Source: VRUE01 sp963704515 (GTDB lineage: Bacteria > Actinomycetota > Thermoleophilia > Solirubrobacterales > 70-9). From it: DNA of 64,000 nucleotides. Numbering within the stretch: the first letter of the stretch is position 1; every line of letters starts with the position of its first letter. Below are positions 50,120 through 59,200 of this stretch, piece after piece. The notes beneath the pieces are model-generated. The model was not told where the DNA came from, did no database searches, and worked only from the letters and a program-made list of their open reading frames with translations. The stretch spans positions 248,001 through 312,000 of the forward strand of contig OY969913.1 in the NCBI GenBank assembly GCA_963704515.1, in the 5' to 3' direction. Position numbers and translations under genes: made by a program.

Positions 50120-51256
50120 TCAGGACGGGAGACGGATCGTGAATCGCGCCCCCTGGGCAGGGAGATTCTCGACCGCGACGCTGCCTCCCATCGCTTCGGT
50201 CAGCTCGCGGACGATCGCCAGGCCGAGGCCGGCCCCGTCGGGGGAGCCGCGACCGGCGCGGGCGCGCAGGTGGAAGCGCTCGAAGGCCTGGGGCATCTCC
50301 TCCTCGGGAATGCCGGGGCCCTCGTCGCTCACCCGCAGCTCGCCCGCGGCGACCGAGACGGTCACCGCGCCGCCCCGCGAGCTCACCCGGATCGCGTTCT
50401 CGACCAAATTGGAGACGACCTGCAGGGCCCGGCCGTGGTCTGCCGTCGCCCCGCCCTCGCCCTCGACCCGCAGCTCGACCCCGGCGGTCGCGGCGCGCGG
50501 CCTGAGGCGCTCCTTGGCCTCGCGGGCGACCGCCGCCAAGTCGACCGCCTCGCGCCGCACCTCGAGCACCCCCTGGCGCAGGCGAGCGAGGGCGAGCAGG
50601 TCGCCGACCAGGCGCTCGAGCCGCTCGGCCTCGCGGCCGATCACGGGAGCCGCGTCGCGCGGCTTGATCGTGCCGTCCTCGACCCCCTCGGCGTAGCCGC
50701 GGATCGAGGTGAGCGGCGTGCGCAGGTCGTGGGAGACGGAGAGCAGCACGCCGCGCTCGGCGTCGCGGGCGAGGGCGAGCTGGTCCGCCATCTCGTTGAA
50801 GGAGGCGGCGAGGCGGTCGAGCTCCTCGGTGCCCTCGGCCGGCACCGGGTCGGGGCGCCGCCCGGCCGTGAGCTCCCCGGCGGCGTCGGAGAGGCGGCGC
50901 AAGGGCTGGGTCAGTCGCCGGGCGAGCACGGCTGCGACCGCGGCGGCGAGCAGGGCGGCTGCGCCGCCGGCGATCAGCAGCCCCGCCAGATAGCTGCGGA
51001 AGTCGCCGCTGAAGACGTCCACCTTGGGCGGCGGGGGCGGAGCGGGAACCCCGGGCGGCGGTCGGTTGCGGCGGTGCTGGGCGGCCTGGTCGTGCAGGGT
51101 CTGGTCGACGGCGCTCCGCGTCAGCACGATCCCAAGCGCCAGCGAGGCCCCAACCGCGACCAACGCCACGCCGACGATCGCCAGGAACAACCGCGTGCGC
51201 AGCGAGCGCTTCCGACTTTGACCCCCCTCCAGTGTGGTCAATGTCGGAAGCGTCAC
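50120..51256 (-). CDS. OmpR-type sensor histidine kinase
   Basis: A 378-residue kinase. Two transmembrane helices (about 22-47 and 88-112) flank a short proline-rich external loop. HAMP region follows (RRLTQPLRRLSDAAGELTAG). Phospho-acceptor box VSHDLRTPLTSIRGYAEG, then NLVENAIRVSSRGG, VSDEGPGIPEEEMPQAFERF and GAGLGLAIVRELTEAMGGS as N, G1/F and G2 boxes. It overlaps the response regulator by 4 bp. The proline-rich sensor loop and the neighbouring exported DUF5666-like protein suggest that it senses an envelope signal. Confidence 0.9.
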   Translation of the reverse strand: MTLPTLTTLEGGQSRKRSLRTRLFLAIVGVALVAVGASLALGIVLTRSAVDQTLHDQAAQHRRNRPPPGVPAPPPPPKVDVFSGDFRSYLAGLLIAGGAAALLAAAVAAVLARRLTQPLRRLSDAAGELTAGRRPDPVPAEGTEELDRLAASFNEMADQLALARDAERGVLLSVSHDLRTPLTSIRGYAEGVEDGTIKPRDAAPVIGREAERLERLVGDLLALARLRQGVLEVRREAVDLAAVAREAKERLRPRAATAGVELRVEGEGGATADHGRALQVVSNLVENAIRVSSRGGAVTVSVAAGELRVSDEGPGIPEEEMPQAFERFHLRARAGRGSPDGAGLGLAIVRELTEAMGGSVAVENLPAQGARFTIRLPS

Positions 51257-51927
51257 GGCACGACCTTGTAGCCGGCGCCGCGCACGGTCTGGATCAGGTC
51301 CGGCCGGCCGAGCTTGGCGCGCAGCTGGGCGACGTGGACGTCGACGGTGCGCGTCCCTCCCGGGAAGCCACCGCCCCAGGCGATCTCAAGCAGCCGATCG
51401 CGGCTGAGCACCACAGCCGGGTGGGAGAGCAGCGCGGCGAGCAGATCGAACTCGCGCGTCGTCAGCTCGACCGCCGCTCCCTCCGCGGTCACGGTGCGCG
51501 CGGCGCGGTCGAGCTGTACCCCGCCGACCGCGAGCACCAGGCCCTCGCCCTGCGCCTCGCCGTTGCCGGCGCGGCGCAGGATCGCCTTCACGCGGGCGAC
51601 CAGCTCGCGCGGCGAGAAGGGCTTGACGACGTAGTCGTCGGCTCCCGCTTCGAGGCCGGCGACCCGGTCGACCTCGTCGTCGCGGGCGCTGAGGATCAGG
51701 ATCGGCACGCCGGTGCGGGCCCGCAGCCGCCGGCAGACCTCGAAACCGTCGATCCCCGGCAGGCCGATGTCGAGCACCACCAACCGGATCGGGTGGCGGC
51801 CGAGCTCATCCAACGCCTGCTCGCCGCTGGGAGCCCAGACGACGCCGAACCCGTCGCGCTTCAGGTAAGCGCGGACGAGGTCGGCGATCGCCTGCTCGTC
51901 CTCGACCACGAGGATCGCTCCCTTCAC
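51253..51927 (-). CDS. OmpR/PhoB-family response regulator
   Basis: A 224-residue regulator. Receiver: VVEDEQAIADLVRAYLK, LVVLDIGLPGIDGFEVCRRL (phospho-acceptor aspartate about 48), DDYVVKPFSPRELVARVK with the lysine near 98. Winged-helix output about 130-224: LTTREFDLLAALLSHPAVVL, LEIAWGGGFPGGTRTVDVHV, QLRAKLGRPDLIQTVRGAGY. A GTG start, chosen because longer frames overlap the exported protein gene. The putative binding site is three 11-bp-spaced half-sites upstream of the operon. Coupled to the histidine kinase by a 4-bp overlap. Confidence 0.92.
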   Translation of the reverse strand: MKGAILVVEDEQAIADLVRAYLKRDGFGVVWAPSGEQALDELGRHPIRLVVLDIGLPGIDGFEVCRRLRARTGVPILILSARDDEVDRVAGLEAGADDYVVKPFSPRELVARVKAILRRAGNGEAQGEGLVLAVGGVQLDRAARTVTAEGAAVELTTREFDLLAALLSHPAVVLSRDRLLEIAWGGGFPGGTRTVDVHVAQLRAKLGRPDLIQTVRGAGYKVVP

Positions 51928-51931
51928 GCGG

Positions 51932-52447
51932 CTAGCCTTGCATCTGGGGCGGTCCACCCTGCCGGCCCCGCGGCTTCTGCCCGCCCTTGGGCGGCACCAT
52001 GATCGTCTTCGCGGTCCCGCCTTCGGGGCCGCAGACGACGACCTGCTGGCCACTTTCGAGATCGGTGACCGCGGTCGACTTGCCGGGACCGGCGAGCACC
52101 TTGGTGGCGTCGTCGACGGCGACCGTCACTTCGTTGCCGTCGTTCTCTTCCAGCGTGATCGAGCCGTCGCTGACCGCGGTGATCTTGCCGCTGTCGAGCC
52201 GGATCACCTGCGCTTCGCCTTCGTGCTGGACGTGAAGCTGGGCGTAGGTCAGGTCTTTGCCGGCCGGACCGCCGAGCGGCCCGCCGCCCCGAGGCGGTGG
52301 CATCCGCTTGCCGGACGGTGGCCCGGAGTGGCCTTCGGAGCCGCCGCCGGAGCCGCCCTGGGCGAGCGCCACGCCACCCACGGTGAGCGCGGCGGCCGCA
52401 GCCAAGAGCGCTGCGCTGCGCGCCCATCTGCGAAATGAATCGAACAT
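51932..52447 (-). CDS. Exported protein with DUF5666-like beta domain
   Basis: A 171-residue exported protein. MFDSFRRWARSAALLAAAAA LTVGG is a signal peptide. A glycine/proline/serine-rich linker (about 32-65) leads to a small beta domain with the pattern ITAVSDGSITLEENDGNEVT VAVDDATKV, the form of DUF5666-type repeats, then a proline-rich tail. AAGGAGG lies seven bases before ATG 52447. It is the first gene of the three-gene operon with the response regulator and kinase, and is probably the stimulus-linked or target protein. Confidence 0.75.
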   Translation of the reverse strand: MFDSFRRWARSAALLAAAAALTVGGVALAQGGSGGGSEGHSGPPSGKRMPPPRGGGPLGGPAGKDLTYAQLHVQHEGEAQVIRLDSGKITAVSDGSITLEENDGNEVTVAVDDATKVLAGPGKSTAVTDLESGQQVVVCGPEGGTAKTIMVPPKGGQKPRGRQGGPPQMQG

Positions 52448-52507
52448 CGTGGAACCTCCTTGTCGGGTACTGGACAAGGCGATCCTCGAGCCGCCGAGTA
52501 CGAGCCC

Positions 52508-52535
52508 GATAAGGCCCCTGTAAGGGCCGTGTAAG
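52508..52535 (-). promoter_or_regulatory. Direct-repeat site for an OmpR-type regulator
   Basis: On the minus strand CTTACA, CTTACA and CTTATC follow one another every 11 bp (plus-strand 52530, 52519 and 52508). Six-base half-sites with 5-bp gaps are the standard layout of PhoB/OmpR-family binding sites. They lie about 60 bp ahead of the exported protein start, which heads the operon encoding just such a regulator. Confidence 0.65.
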
Positions 52536-52537
52536 CC

Positions 52538-54184
52538 TCAGGGGTCGATCAGCACGCCCGGATTGAGCATCGCGGCCGGGTCGAGCTCCGCCTTGGCGGC
52601 GCGCAGGGCGGCGGCGAAGGGAGCGGGGCGCTGGCGGTCATACCACGGACGATGGTCGCGGCCGACCGCGTGGTGGTGGGTGATCGTGCCGCCGCCCTCG
52701 ATCACCGCCTCGGCGGCGGCTGCCTTGATCTCGTCCCACTGCTCGACCTCGCCCCCGCGCGCCGCCGGGGCGAGCACGGTGAAGTAGGGCGCCGGCCCGT
52801 CCGGGTAGACGTGCGTGAAGCGACAGCTGATCCGCGGCGCCGCGGATCCCTCGGCGGGCGCGTCGCACACCTCGGCCACCTTGCGCCGCACGGCGTCCAT
52901 CACCTCCGCGTGGAACCCCTCGAACCGCTCCCAGGTGATCGCCGTCTCAAAGGTCTCCGAAAGCACCCCACAGCTGACAAACGTGTCACGCAAATAGGGC
53001 GCCAGGAGAAACGCCGACCGCCAACTCTCGACAGCGCCCCCTGACTCGCCGCCGACGGGCCGATTTGTGAAGCCATCCTTGACATTTCGGCCCGTCGGCC
53101 CCGCTGTGCGGATCGCGCTTGGAGCGCCGCCGTGCTCGCGAGCCATGTCTACGGCTTGGCGCAGGGACTCGTCGACGGGCAAGCCCGCCGACTCGAAGCC
53201 GAGGACCAGGAGGTGGTGCTCGCCGTTCCCGGCACCGGTGGTGCCGGCCTCGAGCTTGTCGAGCAGGCGGCAGTTGGCGGGGTTGAGGCCGGACTGGGCG
53301 ATCTCGCGCACGGCCCGGGCCGCGGCGGCGAACTCGTCGAACTCGACGCTGCACGAGGACTTGAACTCGGGCCGCGGGCGGACGCGCACCCAGGCCTCGG
53401 CGATCACGCCGAGGATGCCCTCCGAGCCGATCAGCGCCCGGTCGGGCGAGGGGCCGGCACCGGAGCCCGGCAGCCGCCGGCTCTCCCAGCGCCCGCGCGG
53501 CGTCACCGCCCGCACCGCCTCGACCAGGTCGTCGATGTGCGTGTAGAGCGTCGCGAAGTGACCGCCCGCGCGGGTCGCGATCCAGCCGCCGAGCGTCGAG
53601 TACTCAAACGACTGCGGAAAGTGCCGCAGGGTCAGTCCCCGCTCGCGCAGTTGCTCCTCCAGCACCGGCCCCGTCGCCCCAGCCTGAATCCGCGCCGCCA
53701 GCGACTCGCCGTCGACTTCAAGCACCCGATCCAGCCGCTTCAGATCAAGCGAAACCACCGGCCGCTCGATGCCCCGCGCCTCCACCCCACCGACGACGCT
53801 GGTTCCTCCCCCGAACGGCACCACAACGGCCCCCTCCGCCTCAGCCCAAGAAAGCACCACCTCAATCTCAGACTCGTCCTTCGGATAGGCAACGAGGTCA
53901 GGCGGATTGGGGAATTCCCCCCTGAACCCCCTGACCACATCCCGATATGCCTTCCCCAGCGCGTGCACCACCCGCTCGTACTTCTCCCCCGTAAAGAGAT
54001 CACCCAACCCACTCGGCGCGCTCAGCCGAGCCTCTCGAAGCTCAACCTCCTCCAGCGGCACAGCCTTCTCCGGCTCCGAGCCGAACCCAAGCCGCTCCCG
54101 AATCCCAACCGCCGCCTCGCGAAGCTCCGTCTCAGAAGGCGCCTGATCCTCAAAGCCCCACCCCCAATGCTTGAGCCGTCTCAT
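52538..54184 (-). CDS. FAD-linked oxidase, alkyl-DHAP synthase-like
   Basis: A 548-residue flavoprotein of the VAO/AGPS type. FAD binding: PNPPDLVAYPKDESEIEVVL and VVVPFGGGTSVVGGVEARGI (about 118-137), then GATGPVLEEQLRERGLTLRH and FPQSFEYSTLGGWIATRAGG. C-terminal signature ITHHHAVGRDHRPWYDRQRP followed by LDPAAMLNPGVLI. The HHH motif and downstream W are hallmarks of alkyldihydroxyacetonephosphate synthase, which swaps the acyl group of acyl-DHAP for a fatty alcohol to make ether lipids. It follows the acyl-CoA reductase-like gene by 32 bp, which could supply that alcohol. ATG 54184 was chosen as the first start giving family-like sequence. Confidence 0.85.
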   Translation of the reverse strand: MRRLKHWGWGFEDQAPSETELREAAVGIRERLGFGSEPEKAVPLEEVELREARLSAPSGLGDLFTGEKYERVVHALGKAYRDVVRGFRGEFPNPPDLVAYPKDESEIEVVLSWAEAEGAVVVPFGGGTSVVGGVEARGIERPVVSLDLKRLDRVLEVDGESLAARIQAGATGPVLEEQLRERGLTLRHFPQSFEYSTLGGWIATRAGGHFATLYTHIDDLVEAVRAVTPRGRWESRRLPGSGAGPSPDRALIGSEGILGVIAEAWVRVRPRPEFKSSCSVEFDEFAAAARAVREIAQSGLNPANCRLLDKLEAGTTGAGNGEHHLLVLGFESAGLPVDESLRQAVDMAREHGGAPSAIRTAGPTGRNVKDGFTNRPVGGESGGAVESWRSAFLLAPYLRDTFVSCGVLSETFETAITWERFEGFHAEVMDAVRRKVAEVCDAPAEGSAAPRISCRFTHVYPDGPAPYFTVLAPAARGGEVEQWDEIKAAAAEAVIEGGGTITHHHAVGRDHRPWYDRQRPAPFAAALRAAKAELDPAAMLNPGVLIDP

Positions 54185-54216
54185 GGAAACCGCTCCACCG
54201 GAGGGCGGGTTGTGCC

Positions 54217-56208
54217 CTACCAATGAACACCTTTCATCAGATGCGCAAACGCCACGGCCTCAGTGGAGGGCGCCTTGTCCGGCGCCTCCGCACCCTTGCC
54301 CTTCGCTGCCTGCGACTCCGGGAACAGCTTGTAGGCCTGATTGAGGATCCGGTCCGACGCCTTCGGCGCCACGGCGTACAGCAGCTCGCCGAAGGTCCCC
54401 AGCCGGGTCGCCACCTTCTTCGGCCGGTGAACCATCGCCCCGGCGATCATCTCGGCCGCCTCCTCCGGCGAGATCGCCGGGAAGACGTCGTACATCCGCG
54501 TCGGAGCGATCATCGGCGTGCGCACCAGCGGCATGTGGATGGTGGTGATGTGGACGCCGTCGTCGATCACCTCCGAGGCGATCACTCGGCCGAAGGCGTC
54601 GAGCGCCGCCTTGGAGGCGACGTAGGCGGAGAAGCGCGGCGGGTTGGTCTGCGTGCCGATCGAGCTGATGTTGATGATGTGACCCGCCTTGCGCTCGCGC
54701 ATCGAGGGCAGCAGCGCGAGGATCAGCCGCACGGCGCCGAGGTAGTTGAGCTGGATCGTCCGCTCGTAGTCGTGGAAGCGGTCGTAGGCGAGGCCGATCG
54801 AGCGGCGGATCGAGCGACCCGCGTTGTTGACCAGGATGTCGACCTGACCGTGATAGGTGAGGACTTCGTCGGCCATCCGCTCGATGTCCTCGATGTCGGC
54901 GAGGTCGCAGCGGTGGATGTGGGCGACGCCGCCCGCCGCCTCGATCTCGCGTTTTGTCTCCTCCAGCTTCTCGATCGAGCGGGCGACGAGCAGCACCGTG
55001 GCGCCGGCGTCGGCAACCTTGACCGCGGTCGCCTTGCCGATCCCCGAGGAGGCGCCGGTGATCAGCACCACCTTGCCGCGCACCGCCGAGCTCAGCGAGC
55101 GGTCGCGGAACAGGTCGGGGTCGAGGTTGCGCTCCCAGTAGTCCCAGACGCGGTCCGCGTAGGACTCCAGCGGCGGCACCGAGATCCCCGAGCCCTCCAG
55201 CGCTCGCTGCGCGTTGCTCGAGTCGAAGGTCGTCGGGTAGTTGAGGTAGTTGAGCACCCCGGCGGGGATGCCGAGCTCGCCGAGCGCCGCCTTCGCCACC
55301 CGCTTCGCCGGCGGGAAGAAGCGCAGCCCGGTCCGCACCAGCGAGGTCGCCGGGTCGGTCACCCCCGACTCCAGCCGCAGCGTCGCCTGCGGTGCGTTGG
55401 CAGCATGGGCGAAAAGGTTGACGACCTCGCCGGCGCTCTTCGGGCTCGGGTCGGTGAGGCTGAAGGCCTGACCGTCGAGCCCCGGCTGGTGGGCAATGTG
55501 GTCGATCGCGTCGGCGACGAAGTCGACCGGGACGATGTTGATCTCGCCGCCTTCGATCCCGACCGTCGGCAGCCAGCCGGGCAGCACCCGGCGCGCCCGC
55601 TGCAGCAGCTTGAAGAAGTAGTAGGGCCCGTCGACCTTGTCGATCTCGCCCGTGCGCGAGTCGCCGACCACGATCCCCGGCCGGTAGACCCGCCACGGCC
55701 GGCGGCTCTCCTCGCGCACCACCCGCTCGGACTCGTGCTTGGTGCGGAAGTAGGGGTGGACGTCGAGCCGTTCGGCCTCCTCGAACATGTCCTCGCGCCA
55801 CTCGCCCCGGTAAAGGCCGGCGGCGGCGATCGAGCTGATCTGGTGGAAGCAGCCGGCCTCGATCGCGCCGGCCAGTTCGATCGCGTGGCGGGTGCCCTCG
55901 ACGTTGGCCACCTCCTGCGCCTCGGCCCCGGCGGTCATGTCGTAGATCGCCGCCAGGTGGAAAAAGTGGTCGACCTTGCCGCGCAACTCGAGCAGGTCCT
56001 CCTCGGAGACGCCGAGGCTGGGCTGCGCCAGGTCGCCGGCGATCGGCACCACCCGCGCACCGTCTGGACCGAAGGAGGTGCGGAGCTCCTCCAGCCGCCC
56101 CCGCGAGCCCGCCCGCACCAGGGCGTAGATCGTGCCCTCGCGCCCCAGCAGGCGCCGCACCAGGTTGCGGCCGATGAAGCCCGTCGCTCCGGTGACGAAG
56201 TAGTTCAT
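54217..56208 (-). CDS. Bifunctional SDR fusion, fatty acyl-CoA reductase-like
   Basis: 663 residues made of two Rossmann domains. Domain 1 (about 1-320) is an extended SDR/thioester-reductase type with MNYFVTGATGFIGRNLVRRL and the YxxxK pair Y153/K157. Domain 2 (about 378-620) is a classical SDR: GKVVLITGASSGIGKATAVK, NNAGRSIRRS and Y529xxxK533 in FSAYVASKAALDAFG. The arrangement resembles mycobacterial AcrA1 (Rv3391-type) fatty acyl-CoA reductase. It probably reduces acyl-CoA via aldehyde to alcohol. The following gene is AGPS-like, 32 bp downstream, suggesting an ether-lipid or wax pathway. Divergent from the 2-oxoglutarate dehydrogenase gene. Confidence 0.85.
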   Translation of the reverse strand: MNYFVTGATGFIGRNLVRRLLGREGTIYALVRAGSRGRLEELRTSFGPDGARVVPIAGDLAQPSLGVSEEDLLELRGKVDHFFHLAAIYDMTAGAEAQEVANVEGTRHAIELAGAIEAGCFHQISSIAAAGLYRGEWREDMFEEAERLDVHPYFRTKHESERVVREESRRPWRVYRPGIVVGDSRTGEIDKVDGPYYFFKLLQRARRVLPGWLPTVGIEGGEINIVPVDFVADAIDHIAHQPGLDGQAFSLTDPSPKSAGEVVNLFAHAANAPQATLRLESGVTDPATSLVRTGLRFFPPAKRVAKAALGELGIPAGVLNYLNYPTTFDSSNAQRALEGSGISVPPLESYADRVWDYWERNLDPDLFRDRSLSSAVRGKVVLITGASSGIGKATAVKVADAGATVLLVARSIEKLEETKREIEAAGGVAHIHRCDLADIEDIERMADEVLTYHGQVDILVNNAGRSIRRSIGLAYDRFHDYERTIQLNYLGAVRLILALLPSMRERKAGHIINISSIGTQTNPPRFSAYVASKAALDAFGRVIASEVIDDGVHITTIHMPLVRTPMIAPTRMYDVFPAISPEEAAEMIAGAMVHRPKKVATRLGTFGELLYAVAPKASDRILNQAYKLFPESQAAKGKGAEAPDKAPSTEAVAFAHLMKGVHW

Positions 56209-56270
56209 CGCTTGCAGCCTACCTCGACGCCCAAGCGCGCCATCCCGTTTCCATAGACTGAGGGGAAGAG

Positions 56271-59200
56271 ATGGCAGAGACGGCGACCGTGCAGATCGCG
56301 ATGCCCGAGATGGGCGAGTCGGTCACCGAGGGCATCGTGCTCGAGTGGCACGTCGCGGAGGGGGACTTCGTCAACGAGGGCGACACGGTCGTCGAGGTCT
56401 CGACCGACAAGGTCGATGCCGAGGTGCCGGCGCCCGCGGACGGGGTCATCACTCGGTTGCTCGTATCGGTCGATGACGAGGTCCCAGTTGGAGCCCCGTT
56501 GGCCGAAATGGAACCTGGCGAGGGACAAGGCGGGTCGCCCGCGGGTCCCGTCGCGGCAGGGGACCCACCTCCCCTTCCGGTAGCTAAAGCTTCCTCGGGG
56601 GAGGTCCCCCCTACCGCGCCACCCGCGGGAGAGGCGGCTGGGGCCAGCGCCGCGGGCTCCAACGGTGCCAGCGAGGTTCGAGCCACACCCGTCGCGCGGA
56701 GAGTTGCGGAAGCTTCCGGCGTAGATCTAGCTTCGGTGAGCGGGAGCGGACCAGGGTCGAAGGTCACAAAGGAGGACGTCCTCGCTGCTGGGAATGGAGC
56801 TTCGGGGGCGGTGGGCGCGGGTGAGGAGAAGCAGCTTCGGGGGCCGGCGGCGATGTTGGCTCAGGCGATGGACGAGAGCAAGGAGGTGCCGACCGCGACC
56901 TCCTTCCGGACGATCGCCGTCGACACCTTGGATGCCAAGCGCAAGGCCTTGAACGGGGTGCTCAAGGAGCGCGGGATGAAGGTCTCGTTCACGCACCTGG
57001 TCGCCTGGGCGATCGTCCAGGCGGCCAAGCAGCACCCGGTGATGGCGCGAGTCTTCGCGCGGCGCGAGGGCAAGCCCTTTGCGATCGAAAACGGCCCGGT
57101 CAATCTCGGCATCGCGGTCGACGTCGAGCGCAAGGACGGCTCGCACAGCCTGATGGTGCCGGCGATCAAGGGGGCCGAGGCGCTCGACTTCGCCGGCTTC
57201 CACAGCTACTACGAGGAGCTGATCACCAAGACGCGGGAGAACAAGCTCACCGCCGACGACTTCCAGGGGACCAACATCTCGCTGACCAACCCGGGCGGGA
57301 TCGGCACCGTCGCCTCGGTGCCGCGCCTGATGAGCGGTCAGAGCGCGATCGTCGCCACCGGCTCGATCGCCTACCCGCCCGAGTGGGCGCACGCGACGCC
57401 CGAGCGCCTGCGCCAGCTCGGCGTCTCCAAGGTGATGACGCTGACCTCAACCTACGACCACCGCGTCATCCAGGGCGCGGAGTCCGGCGCCTTCCTGCGC
57501 AGCATCGAGGCGCTGCTGCAAGGTGAGGACGGCTTCTACGAGGGCGTCGCCACCAACCTCGGCATCGACCCCGCACCGGTCGTAGCCGCCCACCCGGCCT
57601 CGGCCTCCGCCCCGCCGCTCGGTGCCCCGAGCGGCGGCACAGCCGAAACCGCGGTGTCCACGGCCCAGCCCGACGAGGAGCTGCTGCAGGCCGTGCAGGC
57701 GGCGACCTCGCTGCTCAAGGGCTACCGCACGCACGGCCACCTCTCCGCCCGCCTCGACCCGCTCGGCCGCGAGCCGAAGGGCGACCCGGCGCTGCAGCCC
57801 GAGAACCTCAACCTGACGCCCGATCTGATGTCCCGCATCCCGGCCTCGATCCTGCGCATCGGCGTCCCGGGCGAAACCCTGCTCGAGGCGCTGCCGCGGA
57901 TGCGCGAGGCCTACTGCGGCACGATCGCCTACCAGTTCGAGCACCTCTCCTCGCACCAGCAGCGCACCTGGCTGCGCGAGATGGTCGAGACCGGCGCCCA
58001 CCGCGCGCCGCTCGCCGACGAGGAGAAGCGCCGCCTGCTGATGCGGCTGATCGACGTCTTCCAGTTCGAGCGCTTCATCGAGAAGGCCTACCTGGGCCAG
58101 AAGATCTTCACGATCGAGGGGCTCGACGTGGTCGTGCCGATGCTCGACGAGCTGGTCACCCTCGCCGGCCGCGCCGGCGCCGAGGAGGTCGTCTTCGGCA
58201 TGGCCCACCGCGGCCGGCTCAGCGTCCTCGCCCACAACCTGGGCCGCTCGGTCGAGTCGATCCTCGCCGAGTTCGAGGGCTCGAAGCAGATCGACGCGGT
58301 CAAGGCCGTCGCCGGGATTCCCCACGGCGGGACCGGCGACGTCAAGTACCACTACGGCCACCAGGGGGTGTACGAGACCCACGAGGGCGAGAAGATCGCC
58401 GTCCGCCTCTACCCCAACCCCAGCCACCTCGAGTTCGTCAACCCGGTGGTCGAGGGCGCAACCCGCTTCATCCAGTCCGCCTTCGATGGCTCGCAGATCG
58501 AGCACCGGCCGAAGTTCGCCGTGCCGGTGCTGCTGCACGGCGACGCCGCCTTCCCCGGCCAGGGCGTGGTCGCCGAGACGCTCAACCTGCAGGCCCTGAA
58601 GGGCTACGCGACCGGCGGCACGATCCACGTCATCCAGGACAACCAGGTGGGCTTCACCACCGATCCCGAGGACGCCCGCTCCACCCCCTATGCAGCCGAC
58701 ATGGCGAAGGGCTTCAACGTGCCGATCGTCCACGTCAACGCCGACGACGTCGAGGCCTGCTCGGCGGCGATCCGGCTGGCGATGGCCTACCGCGAGCGCT
58801 GGGGCCGCGACATCGTGATCGACGTGATCGGCTACCGCCGCTACGGCCACAACGAGACCGACGAGCCGGCTTACACCCAGCCTCAGGTGGCGGCCAAGAT
58901 CAAGGCCCACCCGCCGGTCTCCGAGATCTACGCCGAGCAGCTGGTCGAGGCCGGGACGATCTCGCGCGAGGAGGTCGAGGCGGCCGCCAAGCAGCGTCAC
59001 GACGAGATGTCGGCCGAGCTCAAGGACCTGCGCCACAAGATGGAGCTGGGCGAATACGAGGACCCGACGGTGACCACCAGCACCACCGGCGAGCTCGACC
59101 GCAGCGCCAGCCCGCCGGTCGAGACCGCGGTCCCGGTCGAGAAGCTGCGCGCCCTCAACGAGGCGCTGATCGAGGCGCCGGAGAGCTTCACCATCCACCG

